This document shows, piece after piece, positions 8,915 through 16,723 of a DNA stretch of 63,065 bases. A model generated the notes under the pieces. The model did no database searches. It was not told the origin of the DNA and worked only from the letters and a program-made list of their open reading frames with translations. Positions within the stretch are counted from its first letter, which is position 1. Each line of letters opens with the position of its first letter. The stretch is from DASZVN01 sp035547055. Lineage in GTDB: Bacteria; Pseudomonadota; Alphaproteobacteria; Rhizobiales; Methylopilaceae. A program made the position numbers and the translations under genes. The stretch lies in contig DASZVN010000076.1 of assembly GCA_035547055.1 (NCBI GenBank), positions 1 through 63,065 of the forward strand, read 5' to 3'.

Positions 8915-10177
8915 TCACTCCAGCCGCTCGACCTGCCTCAACGCCGGGAACAGCTTCATCCACAGGAGGGCGACGGCGATCGTGCCGAGGCCGCCCAGCG
9001 TGGCGGCCGGCACGGCGCCGAGCAGCGCCGCGGTGATGCCGCTCTCGAACTGGCCGAGCTGGCTCGAGGCGTTGACGAACAGGAAGTTGACGGCGCCGAC
9101 CCGGCCGCGCATCGCGTCCGGGGTGCGCAGTTGCACCAGGGCAATGCGGATCACCATGCTGACCGTATCCGCTGCGCCCATGGCGGCGAGCGCAAGGAGC
9201 GACAGCCAGATCGCGTGCGACAGCGCAAACACGACCGTCGCCGCCCCGAACGCGATGACCGCCTGGAACATGCGCAGGCCGACCCGCCGCGCAACGGTGT
9301 GGCGCGCGAGGACGGCGGTCATGACCAGGGCGCCGACAGCCGGCGCCGCTCGCAGCAGGCCGAGGCCCCAGGCGCCGGTATGCAGGATGTCGTGCGCATA
9401 GATCGGCATCAGCGCGGTCGCGCCGCCGAGGAGCACGGCGAACAGATCGAGCGAGATGGTGCCGAGGATCGCCGGCTCGCGCCGCACGAAGCCGACGCCG
9501 GCGAACAGCGCACGCAGGCTCGGCGGCTCCTCGGCCCTGACCGGACGTTGCAGGCGGATGGCGCCGTTCAGCAGGCTCGCGAGCAGCCAGCATGCCGCCA
9601 TCACCGCGTAGGGCAGGCCCGGTGCGGCGGCATAGGCGAGCCCACCGAGCGCCGGCCCGCTGATCATGGCGAGCTGGAAGGCCGCGGTCGCAAGCGCGGT
9701 CGCCTTCTGCAGCATGCCGGTCGGGGCGACGCCCGGCAGCAACGCGGCCGCCGCCGGGCTTTCAAAGGCTTCGGCGGCGCCGAGCACGGTCAGCGCCGCG
9801 AAGATTTGCGCCACCGTCAGCCAGCCGGCGAAGCTGCCCCAGGCCAGGAAGACGGCGGCCAAGCCTTCCACGGCCTGGCAGAGCTGCACCACCCGGCGCC
9901 GGTCGTATCGATCGGCGGCGTGGCCGGCGATGAAGGTCAGGAGCGCCGTCGGGACGAACTGCACGAGCCCGACCAGCCCGAGCGCGAAGGCGCTGCCGGT
10001 CAGTGCATAGACCTGCCAGCCCACCGCCACGGTCGCCATCTGCACCGCCAGTTCCGAGGCGGTGCGGGCGCCGAAATAGAGCACGAACGGCGGATGGCGG
10101 AGCAGCCCCGCCGCCGACCCTGCCGCCGGCGGCCGGCGACCGCTCGGCGGCCGCCGCGTCCACAAGCTAGCGATCAT
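8915..10177 (-). CDS. MFS efflux transporter (MFS_3, EntS-like)
   Basis: A 420-residue major facilitator with about 12 helices. Its opening after the leader (LLRHPPFVLYFGARTASELAVQMATVA in outline) and the ADRYDRRRVVQ loop resemble the enterobactin-exporter-like MFS_3 family, which mostly exports siderophores, drugs or metabolites. The start ATG at 10177 overlaps the cupin gene by 11 bp, so it is the last gene of a three-gene operon (MFS, cupin, MFS) read leftward. Residues 1-25 are Arg/Pro-rich and cytoplasmic. Export direction is inferred from family. Confidence 0.8.
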   Translation of the reverse strand: MIASLWTRRPPSGRRPPAAGSAAGLLRHPPFVLYFGARTASELAVQMATVAVGWQVYALTGSAFALGLVGLVQFVPTALLTFIAGHAADRYDRRRVVQLCQAVEGLAAVFLAWGSFAGWLTVAQIFAALTVLGAAEAFESPAAAALLPGVAPTGMLQKATALATAAFQLAMISGPALGGLAYAAAPGLPYAVMAACWLLASLLNGAIRLQRPVRAEEPPSLRALFAGVGFVRREPAILGTISLDLFAVLLGGATALMPIYAHDILHTGAWGLGLLRAAPAVGALVMTAVLARHTVARRVGLRMFQAVIAFGAATVVFALSHAIWLSLLALAAMGAADTVSMVIRIALVQLRTPDAMRGRVGAVNFLFVNASSQLGQFESGITAALLGAVPAATLGGLGTIAVALLWMKLFPALRQVERLE

Positions 10178-10583
10178 CGGCCTTCCTGTGGACGGTGCCG
10201 GCGTGATGGGTGACCGCGATCAGGATAGCAGGCTCGCGCAGCAGCAGGCGATGCCAGGTGCCGGCCGGTACGATGAACGCGGTCTGCGCCGACATGCCGA
10301 CCGCGCGGCTTCCCTCCGGCCCCTCGAGCTCGAGATCCAGCGCGCCGGAGGCGACGATGAGGAGCTCGTCGCCATCGGGATGCATCTCCCAGAGATCGGC
10401 ATGCAGGTCGTGCGGGTCGCCGGCCTGGACGGAGCTCAGAACCCGCCCGCCCGCCAAGCGCGGATCCCCCATCATCCGCCGCCAGAAATCGGAGGTGACG
10501 GCGACGGGCCGCATTTGCGGTCCATCCTCCATGTGGATGCGGACGTCCGACAGCTTCAGTGGCGTTGCCGCGAGGTGCGTCAT
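10167..10583 (-). CDS. Cupin-domain protein
   Basis: A small beta-barrel (138 residues) of the cupin_2 type. Motif 1 is seen in DLHADLWEMHPDGDELLIVASG (shortened: H and E residues at about 60-75) and motif 2 in FIVPAGTWHRLLL near residue 115. The metal site is partial: D-H-H-type residues are there but the first His pair is atypical (PHDLH), so either metal binding or a sensing/ligand-storing role is possible. It lies between two MFS genes, 10 bp after the first and overlapping the second, which suggests it handles or senses the exported compound. Specific function not recognised. Confidence 0.75.
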   Translation of the reverse strand: MTHLAATPLKLSDVRIHMEDGPQMRPVAVTSDFWRRMMGDPRLAGGRVLSSVQAGDPHDLHADLWEMHPDGDELLIVASGALDLELEGPEGSRAVGMSAQTAFIVPAGTWHRLLLREPAILIAVTHHAGTVHRKADDR

Positions 10584-10593
10584 TGGTCTCTCC

Positions 10594-11829
10594 TTACGTG
10601 TGCCCGTGCGAGCCGATCCGGCCGGCTCGTTCCGCCCGGCTCCGGGCTGCGCCGAATTGCGGGAGCAGCAGCGGGACGATCGCGAATTTCAAGGCGAGCA
10701 GGAGCATCAGGCCCGCAAGCACCCAGAACGGCAGGGCCTTGTCCCAGGCATAGAGGGTCGTGCTGGCCGCCGGTCCGATGATGAAGCCGATGCCTTGCGA
10801 CGCGGATACGAGTCCCGCTGCGACGCCCTGGCCGTCCTCGCCGACTGCGAGCGATGCCCCGGCCATCACCCCGGGCAGGAGGAAGCCCGACCCGAGGCCG
10901 AACAGCGCGTAGGCCAGGTAGCAGGACAAGGGATCCGCCGCCGACAGCAGCAGAAGCAGTCCCGCGATCCATGTGCCCGCGCCGGCGAGGACGAGGATGC
11001 GTGGCGCGAGGCGCAGCACCCTGACCTGGACGAATTGGACGGCGAACATCCCGATACCGACCAGGGTCAAGGCCAGCGACAGCATCCGGGCGGCCGCGCC
11101 GCCGTCGAGGCCGAGCCGATCCTGGAAGTAGAAGCCGGCGCTGATCTGCACCGTCGCGATCGCGATCCACAGCAGGATGCCGGCGACGAGCCATGGCTGG
11201 AGCGCCAGGGAGAACAGGCTCGCCTTGCGTGCCCGCACCGGCGCCTTGACCGGCGCGGCTTTCAGAAAGAGCAGCGCAACCGCTGCACCGAGCGCACAGA
11301 GCGCAATGGCAGCGAAGAGCGGCCAGGTGATGCCGCCTGTCACCAACAGGCCGCTGACGGCGGGGCCGGCAATCAGGCCGAGGCCCATGGCCGCGCCGAT
11401 GATCGCCATGCCGCCGGCGCGGTCTCGTGCGGTCGTGCTGTCCGCCATCAGCGCCTGGGCGCCTGCCGGGACGGCAGAGAGGAAGACCCCGACGACGGCG
11501 CGCGAAGCGGTCAGCGCAAGGAAGACGGTGGCGGCGGTCAGGCCTCCGGAGAGGCCGACGATGACGACGAGCGTGTAGATCGCGTATCCGACGAGGACGC
11601 CGAGGAAGCCCGACACGATGACGGCCTTGCAGCCGTGGCGGTCGCTGACGGTGCCCCAGAACGGCGCGGCCGCCACCATGACCACCGAGCCGATGGAGAC
11701 CATCAGCCCGCCCTGGCTGACGGAAAGGCCCAGCTCCCGGATCAGCGGTGCCAGGATGGGGAGGATCAGGGTTGTCGCCACGACCGACAGGCCGGTGCTG
11801 GCGGCGACGACGAGCTTCGTCCGGTTCAT
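10594..11829 (-). CDS. MFS transporter (drug/metabolite efflux type)
   Basis: A 411-residue, 12-helix major facilitator of the TetA/Bcr-like group, with the loop 2-3 motif seen as GTVSDRHGCKAVI. The first gene of the efflux operon: it starts 93 bp from the divergently read TetR gene, and the gap contains a perfect 6-bp dyad. A GAGG site precedes ATG 11829. TetR-MFS divergent pairs usually mean substrate-induced efflux. The compound is unknown; the adjacent catabolic clusters suggest protection from an aromatic substrate or intermediate. Confidence 0.85.
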   Translation of the reverse strand: MNRTKLVVAASTGLSVVATTLILPILAPLIRELGLSVSQGGLMVSIGSVVMVAAAPFWGTVSDRHGCKAVIVSGFLGVLVGYAIYTLVVIVGLSGGLTAATVFLALTASRAVVGVFLSAVPAGAQALMADSTTARDRAGGMAIIGAAMGLGLIAGPAVSGLLVTGGITWPLFAAIALCALGAAVALLFLKAAPVKAPVRARKASLFSLALQPWLVAGILLWIAIATVQISAGFYFQDRLGLDGGAAARMLSLALTLVGIGMFAVQFVQVRVLRLAPRILVLAGAGTWIAGLLLLLSAADPLSCYLAYALFGLGSGFLLPGVMAGASLAVGEDGQGVAAGLVSASQGIGFIIGPAASTTLYAWDKALPFWVLAGLMLLLALKFAIVPLLLPQFGAARSRAERAGRIGSHGHT

Positions 11830-11860
11830 GGCGAGCCTCGCTTGATTGGCTCTCCCGAAT

Positions 11861-11880
11861 ATGTGAGGAATTAATCACAT
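11861..11880. promoter_or_regulatory. Palindromic operator candidate between tetR and the efflux operon
   Basis: ATGTGA and TCACAT flank an 8-bp spacer (GGAATTAA), a perfect 6-bp dyad extended imperfectly by A/T on both sides. It sits 32 bp upstream of the MFS start and 43 bp upstream of the TetR start, the classic place for a TetR-family operator serving both promoters. The AT-rich patch could also form a -10 box. Confidence 0.6.
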
Positions 11881-11922
11881 TTTGCATTCGCTTTCGGACA
11901 GGCGATCGGTGGCGTCACCCAA

Positions 11923-12543
11923 ATGGATGTGAATCCACGCAAATTCCCCCGGCAGGCCCGCGCGCGAGCCACCGTCGAGGCGATCGTCGTCGCCACGGCT
12001 CAGCTTTTGACGGACCATGGGTTCGAAGCGCTGACCACGGCCGAGGTCGCCGAGCGCGCCGGGGTGAGCATCGGCTCGCTCTACCAGTATTTTCCCAACA
12101 AGCAGGCGCTCGCGGCCGCCGTCGTCGACCATTACGGCGAACAGTTCGCCGACGCGTTCGTCGAGGCCCTCGGGGCCCGCGCGCCGGCGACGCTCGCGGA
12201 GAGCGTGGACGCGATGATCCACGCGACGCTGGTCGCGCATCCGCACGAGCCCGCGCTGCACCGGGCGATGATCGAGCTCGCCCCACGCGTCGGTCGCGTC
12301 GAACGAACCCGCGAGGTCGCCAACCGGATCGCCGGGGAAATCACGGCGGAGCTGACCCGCCATCGCCGCGAAATTGCGCCCGACCTCGACCTTGCCGATG
12401 CGGCGGCGCTCATCCAGCTCGTGCTCGAGACGGTCAGCCACCGCGCGCTGCAGCACCATCCCGTCAGCCTCGCCGGGGAGGGAATGGTCCGGCAATGCCG
12501 CCGGCTGATCATCGCCTATCTCACGAGCCCGAGCATGGGATAG
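11923..12543 (+). CDS. TetR/AcrR family transcriptional regulator, probable repressor of the efflux operon
   Basis: A 206-residue repressor. The HTH is classical: residues 18-62 read as an amphipathic helix, then LTTAEVAERAGVSIGSLYQY with the YQYFPNK end. The C-terminal region (about 80-195) resembles the TetR_C group found with efflux pumps. It is divergent from the MFS-cupin-MFS operon, with a dyad in the 93-bp gap, so self- and operon repression released by the pump substrate is the likely scheme. The ATG at 11923 has only a weak ribosome site. It converges on the FAD hydroxylase; the 139 bp between show nothing. Confidence 0.87.
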   Translation: MDVNPRKFPRQARARATVEAIVVATAQLLTDHGFEALTTAEVAERAGVSIGSLYQYFPNKQALAAAVVDHYGEQFADAFVEALGARAPATLAESVDAMIHATLVAHPHEPALHRAMIELAPRVGRVERTREVANRIAGEITAELTRHRREIAPDLDLADAAALIQLVLETVSHRALQHHPVSLAGEGMVRQCRRLIIAYLTSPSMG

Positions 12544-12682
12544 GCAGCGGCGCCACTAGACTAGTTGAGTGGAACACAAAACGTGGGACGAGGCCTTATG
12601 CCAGCCGACGCAGCCAGTGAGCAGCGTTCGCGTATCGTCCCACGGACGGGGGTGCCCATCCGGCACCGGGTCTCCACCACGA

Positions 12683-13891
12683 TCAGAGTTCGACGGCCCC
12701 GGCGTTGTAGGTGAACAGCCAGTCGTAGCGATCGCTGATGCGGGCGCCGCTCCACTCCTGCTCGACATATTCGACCGCCCCCGTCGGATCGGCCAGGCGC
12801 GGGTTATGGAAGCGGATCACGTTCTCGGCGGAGCGCTCCACCACGCGATGGGTACGCTCGCGCCGCGCCTCCTCGTAGCGCGCGAGGCCCTCCTCGACAG
12901 CGCCGTCGCTCTGCTCCAGCGCCCGCGCCAGCACCAGTCCGTCCTCGAGCGCCATCACCGCCCCCTGGGCCAGATAGGGCATCATCGAGTGGCAGGCGTC
13001 GCCAAGCAGGGTGACGCGGCCAACCGTCCAGCGTTCGAGCGGGCGGCGGTGGAACAGCGCCCATTTGTGCGGGTTCGGCACGCACGAGAAGAGCGCATGC
13101 ACGTCGTCGTGCCATCCCTTGAAGTCGTTCCGGCATTCCTCAGTCGTACCGCGCATGGTCCACGACTCGACCTGCCAGTCCGGCCGCTCGACGCAAGCGT
13201 TGAAATTCATGAGCTCGCCGCCCCGGAGCGGGTAATGCACGACGTGGCCGCCGGAGCCGATCCAGTTCACCCCGAATGAGCGTCGCAGCCGGTCCGGCAA
13301 CTGTTCCATCGGCACGACGCCACGCCACGACATCACGCCGCTGAAGGTCGCCTCGTCATCACCGAACAGGATTTCGCGCACGCGCGAATGCACGCCGTCG
13401 GCGCCGATCAGCGCGGCGCCAACCACCTCCTCGCCGGTCTGCAGCTTCAGCCGAACCCCGTCGGCGTCTTGCTCGAGGCCGACGCAGCTCGACGAGAGAT
13501 GGACGGCATTGGGCTTCATGCGCAGCACGGCGTCGGCGAGAACGCGGTGGAGATCGGCGCGGTGAAGCGTGAAGTAGGGCGAGCCGAAGCGCTCGATCGC
13601 GATCGTGCCGAGATCGAACAGCTTCCAGGTCTGGCCCGTGTTCCACAGCCGCACCTCCTTCCCCGCGGGAGTGAATGCCAGCTTCTCCAGCTCCTGGCCG
13701 ACTCCGAGCTCGTACAGCACGCGAGTGCCGTTGGAGCTGATCTGCACGCCGGCGCCGACCTCGCCGAGCTTGCTCGCCTGCTCGAAGATCTCGACGTCGA
13801 AGCCCCGCCGGAGCAGGGCCAGGGCGGCGGAGAGGCCGCCGAGGCCGGCGCCGACGATCAGGATAGGCGGCGTGGCGGAGCGATCGGTCAT
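12683..13891 (-). CDS. FAD-dependent aromatic/pyridine hydroxylase (NicC/salicylate-hydroxylase-like)
   Basis: A class A flavoprotein monooxygenase of 402 residues that uses NAD(P)H and O2 to hydroxylate a ring. It shows the FAD motif IVGAGLGGLSAALAL (residues 10-24), an acidic end in VEIFEQA, the DG motif IGADGVHSRVR (near 165) and the GD motif LLGDACHSMMPYLAQGA (near 305). ATG 13891 was chosen because the FAD motif then begins at residue 10; longer frames have no homology. It is the last gene of the unit nicF-like, nicX, hydroxylase, 56 bp after nicX. By context it probably makes 2,5-dihydroxypyridine, as NicC does from 6-hydroxynicotinate. Sequence alone would also fit 3-hydroxybenzoate or salicylate hydroxylases. 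Confidence 0.8.
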   Translation of the reverse strand: MTDRSATPPILIVGAGLGGLSAALALLRRGFDVEIFEQASKLGEVGAGVQISSNGTRVLYELGVGQELEKLAFTPAGKEVRLWNTGQTWKLFDLGTIAIERFGSPYFTLHRADLHRVLADAVLRMKPNAVHLSSSCVGLEQDADGVRLKLQTGEEVVGAALIGADGVHSRVREILFGDDEATFSGVMSWRGVVPMEQLPDRLRRSFGVNWIGSGGHVVHYPLRGGELMNFNACVERPDWQVESWTMRGTTEECRNDFKGWHDDVHALFSCVPNPHKWALFHRRPLERWTVGRVTLLGDACHSMMPYLAQGAVMALEDGLVLARALEQSDGAVEEGLARYEEARRERTHRVVERSAENVIRFHNPRLADPTGAVEYVEQEWSGARISDRYDWLFTYNAGAVEL

Positions 13892-13947
13892 GACGGGCCT
13901 TCGTAGGGATGGACTGAAGAAGCGGATTGCGGATTCGGCGCGGCTGC

Positions 13948-14997
13948 TCAGGCAACCCTCTGGTCGACGGCGACGACGTCGCCCGCCGCAGTCATCGGCT
14001 CGGAATCGAGCGAGACCGAGCAGCCGGCCATCGGGATGTCGACATGGCAGCGCGAGTTGTTGGCGCCGCCCGCCTCGGCGTTGGGGCCGGTCGAGAAGAG
14101 GAAGTTGCCGTAATAGGCGCGGGCATCCATGCCGAGGGACTGCGCCTTGTCGCGCATGCCGAGCGCCGTCCACTTCGCCTTGGGCTGGAGGCCCCAGCCG
14201 ACATGGGAGACGGCAAAGGCGCCGGGATCGTCGTAGCTCTCGATGTGGCGACGCAGATAGGTCGCCTCGAAGCCGCCCTCGATGCTGCGGATGCAGCCGC
14301 CCTCGATCTCGAGCGTGATCGGCGATGACACGTACATCTTGAACGGAAACATCATGTCGCCCACGTCGATGACGACGCGGCCGTTGGCGCTGCCTTCATT
14401 GGGCCAGGTGCTGATGAAGCCGCTCGGCCAATGGTCCCAATGGCCGGGCTCATCGGTGAAGCCATATTCCGGCAGCGGTTCGAACTGCCCCAGGGCAAGC
14501 GTGAGGTCGGTCCCTGCATCCGAGGTCACCCGCATCTCGCGGGCGCGGCGCAGGCGGTTGTCGGCGGCCATGACGCGGCGCTTGTCATTGGCCTCCGGCA
14601 TCATCTGCGCCAGGACCTCGGGCGGCTCCACGACCATCAGAATGCGCGTGCCGGAATCGAGAATTTCGCGCTGCTCTGGCGAGTGCAGCAGCCCCATCAG
14701 GTCGATCACAACGTCCGCGCTCTTCAGCAGCTCGACGCCCATGCGGTGGCCGGAGAGTGGCGTCACGCCGAGATAGGTCGTGCGGTCGCCGGCCACCGGC
14801 TTGCGGATCACGAGCGGCGGGAGTGTTGCCATCAGCGTCGTCGCGCCCAGCGCGAGCGAGGAGCGCATCGCGGCATCGATGTTGAGCGGATGGCTCGATT
14901 CCGACGTCAGCACGACGACGGATTCGCCCGCCTTCACCGCACAGAGGCCAAGCACCTCCTTCCACATCTCGACGCGGGAATCGTCAGCGATTGCCAT
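13948..14997 (-). CDS. nicX: 2,5-dihydroxypyridine 5,6-dioxygenase
   Basis: An extradiol-type, M29-peptidase-fold dioxygenase that opens 2,5-dihydroxypyridine to N-formylmaleamate. The 349-residue length matches Pseudomonas putida NicX (350). Distinctive shared stretches include LLHSPEQ, VEPPEVLA, DEPGHWDHWPSGF, HVGWGLQP and YGNFLFSTGPN. The residues I recall as the NicX iron ligands fall at identical numbers: H265 (SHVGWG), H318 and D320 (CHVDIP). The start at ATG 14997 overlaps the upstream amidohydrolase by 14 bp. M29 aminopeptidase is the common automatic name for this family, but the motifs favour NicX. Confidence is high for the family and good for the reaction. Confidence 0.85.
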   Translation of the reverse strand: MAIADDSRVEMWKEVLGLCAVKAGESVVVLTSESSHPLNIDAAMRSSLALGATTLMATLPPLVIRKPVAGDRTTYLGVTPLSGHRMGVELLKSADVVIDLMGLLHSPEQREILDSGTRILMVVEPPEVLAQMMPEANDKRRVMAADNRLRRAREMRVTSDAGTDLTLALGQFEPLPEYGFTDEPGHWDHWPSGFISTWPNEGSANGRVVIDVGDMMFPFKMYVSSPITLEIEGGCIRSIEGGFEATYLRRHIESYDDPGAFAVSHVGWGLQPKAKWTALGMRDKAQSLGMDARAYYGNFLFSTGPNAEAGGANNSRCHVDIPMAGCSVSLDSEPMTAAGDVVAVDQRVA

Positions 14998-15682
14998 GGC
15001 GTATCTTCCTGTCCCCCTGCCCTGCCGGCGCCGCGTCCTGGTCGGCCAGCCGGCGCAAACCCGCCAGCGCTTCGGCCTTGGTGATGATGTCCGCGTATTT
15101 CTTGCCGAGATCGAAGAGGCTGGCGCGGTGCGGCGCTTCGGCCCGATCGCCGACGCAATCGGCGACGACCATCGGGCGGAAGCCATGGCACATCGCGTCG
15201 AGAGTGCTTGCGCGTACGCAGCCGCTCGTCGTGCAGCCGGCAATCACGAGCGTGTCGACCCGGCGCCCCACCAGCATTCCGGCAAGGTCGGTGCCAAAAA
15301 ACCCCGACGGCAGCCGCTTCTCGATGACGATCTCGCCCGCGCGCGGCACCAACCCGTCGGCAAATTCCGACAGCGGATTGTCGCGGGTCAACGTCTGCAG
15401 GCGCGGGACCTTGAGACAATGGATGTTGGCGTCGCTGCCGTCGGCCGCGTAAATGATCCGGGTATGCGCCACCGGAAGCTTCAGCCGCCGGGCCTCCTCC
15501 AGCAGCGAGACCGTATTGGCGGCCGCGGCTTCGATATTTCCGCCACCGAAAGCCATAGGATCGCAGAAGCCACGCGTAAAATCGATGACGAGCAGCGCAG
15601 CACTTCGGCCGAAACCCATAGGCTGGCCGAATTTCTGCAGATCGAAGATCGCCGTGTCGGATGCTTCGTCGGCGGATACCAC
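14984..15682 (-). CDS. Isochorismatase-like amidohydrolase, probable maleamate amidohydrolase (NicF-like)
   Basis: A cysteine hydrolase of the isochorismatase superfamily, about 232 residues. The catalytic set is visible: Asp in ALLVIDFTRGF, Lys in VIEKRLPSGFFGTDL and the nucleophile Cys in VIAGCTTSGCVRASTLDA. GFGRSAALL near the N-terminus is typical of the maleamate and N-carbamoylsarcosine amidohydrolase group. Together with NicX and the hydroxylase it would turn maleamate into maleate and ammonia. The start is uncertain: the frame is open back to GTG 15745, only 36 bp from the divergent LysR gene, while GTG 15682 or TTG 15685 leaves room for promoters and was preferred. Confidence 0.78.
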   Translation of the reverse strand: MVSADEASDTAIFDLQKFGQPMGFGRSAALLVIDFTRGFCDPMAFGGGNIEAAAANTVSLLEEARRLKLPVAHTRIIYAADGSDANIHCLKVPRLQTLTRDNPLSEFADGLVPRAGEIVIEKRLPSGFFGTDLAGMLVGRRVDTLVIAGCTTSGCVRASTLDAMCHGFRPMVVADCVGDRAEAPHRASLFDLGKKYADIITKAEALAGLRRLADQDAAPAGQGDRKIRHGNR

Positions 15683-15690
15683 CAACCCGG

Positions 15691-15731
15691 CCCCCGCTGA
15701 AATAACTGATCTTTGTGAATTTACGCGGGGG
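15691..15731. promoter_or_regulatory. Divergent promoter region with inverted repeat (lysR / nicF-like gene)
   Basis: CCCCCGC at 15691-15697 and GCGGGGG at 15725-15731 form a 7-bp dyad around a 27-bp AT-rich core (GAAATAACTG then ATCTTTGTGAATTTAC). The core is the most AT-rich patch in the neighbourhood and lies between the two divergent genes, as expected for a LysR-type binding and promoter region. Not tested; the LysR box itself is not clear. Confidence 0.35.
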
Positions 15732-15781
15732 CGTGAGCGCGTCACAATCGCAAAATGTACATGCTTTCAGAAGCCTGACTT

Positions 15782-16723
15782 ATGAATACGTCCATCCGCG
15801 AGTTGCGTGCCTTCCTCTACGTCGCCACGCTGCGGAGCTTCACCCGCTCTGCCGAGCGCCTCCACATCACCCAGGCCGGCCTCAGCGCCATGATCAAGGC
15901 GCTGGAAGCCCAGGCCGGCTCGCGCCTCTTCGACCGGACGACACGGGCGGTGTCGCTCACGGAAGCTGGAAAGACCCTGCTGCCCGTGGCGAGCCGCATC
16001 GTCGAGGAGATCGACGGCATCGGCACCAAGCTCGCCGAGATGTCGGCCGAGGGCCGCTCCACGCTGCGCATCGGCGCCACGCCGATCATCGCCTCGAAGC
16101 TCCTGCCCCTCACTTCGCAGCAATTCGAACGAGCACATCCCGGCGTCCACCTGCGAATCTTCGAGGCTCAACGCGACGCCGTTCAGTGGATGATACAGGA
16201 CGGGGTGATCGACGTCGGGCTCGGCGTGTTCGTCGCCCCGATCGCTGGGGTCGAGCGGCGGATTTTGCAGAAATTCGAGCTGCTCTATGTGGCAGCGGCG
16301 GCCGGGGCACGCGATCTTCCAATCGGCCGTCGCGGCACGCTATCGTGGTCGGCCATCCCGCCGACGACCCCGCTCGTCGGCCTGCGGCTCGACAACCCGA
16401 TCCAGACCCTCATCAACGGGAAGCTCGAACAATACGGAATTCTGCCGGGCGTCGCGCTGTCCTTCAACGATATCGGCCTGGAGACCCAGATCGCCATGGC
16501 CGCTTCGGCCATGGGCGCCGCGATTATCCCCTCCTTCGTGCTGCCGGCCATGAAGAACTACAAGGTGGTCGCCCTCCCCTTGAGGCCGCGGGTCGATGTC
16601 GAATTCTATTGGATGGTGCGGCGCGGTCGCGCCAGCCATCCGGCAGTGCCAGGCTTCATCGACGCCCTGCGCGCGATTCTCTCTCGCGACTTCAACGGCT
16701 CGCCGTCGCCGGAGCGGCATTGA
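15782..16723 (+). CDS. LysR family transcriptional regulator
   Basis: A 313-residue LysR activator/repressor. The winged HTH occupies residues 1-65 (FLYVATLRSFTRSAERLHIT, then QAGLSAMIKALE and LFDRT), followed by the effector domain from about residue 93 (LRIGATPIIASKLLP). It is divergent from the nicF-nicX-hydroxylase unit and convergent with the amidase/ABC unit, overlapping the amidase 3-prime end by 32 bp. This position suggests it controls ring-degradation genes in response to a pathway compound, and perhaps the transporter as well. Confidence 0.88.
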   Translation: MNTSIRELRAFLYVATLRSFTRSAERLHITQAGLSAMIKALEAQAGSRLFDRTTRAVSLTEAGKTLLPVASRIVEEIDGIGTKLAEMSAEGRSTLRIGATPIIASKLLPLTSQQFERAHPGVHLRIFEAQRDAVQWMIQDGVIDVGLGVFVAPIAGVERRILQKFELLYVAAAAGARDLPIGRRGTLSWSAIPPTTPLVGLRLDNPIQTLINGKLEQYGILPGVALSFNDIGLETQIAMAASAMGAAIIPSFVLPAMKNYKVVALPLRPRVDVEFYWMVRRGRASHPAVPGFIDALRAILSRDFNGSPSPERH

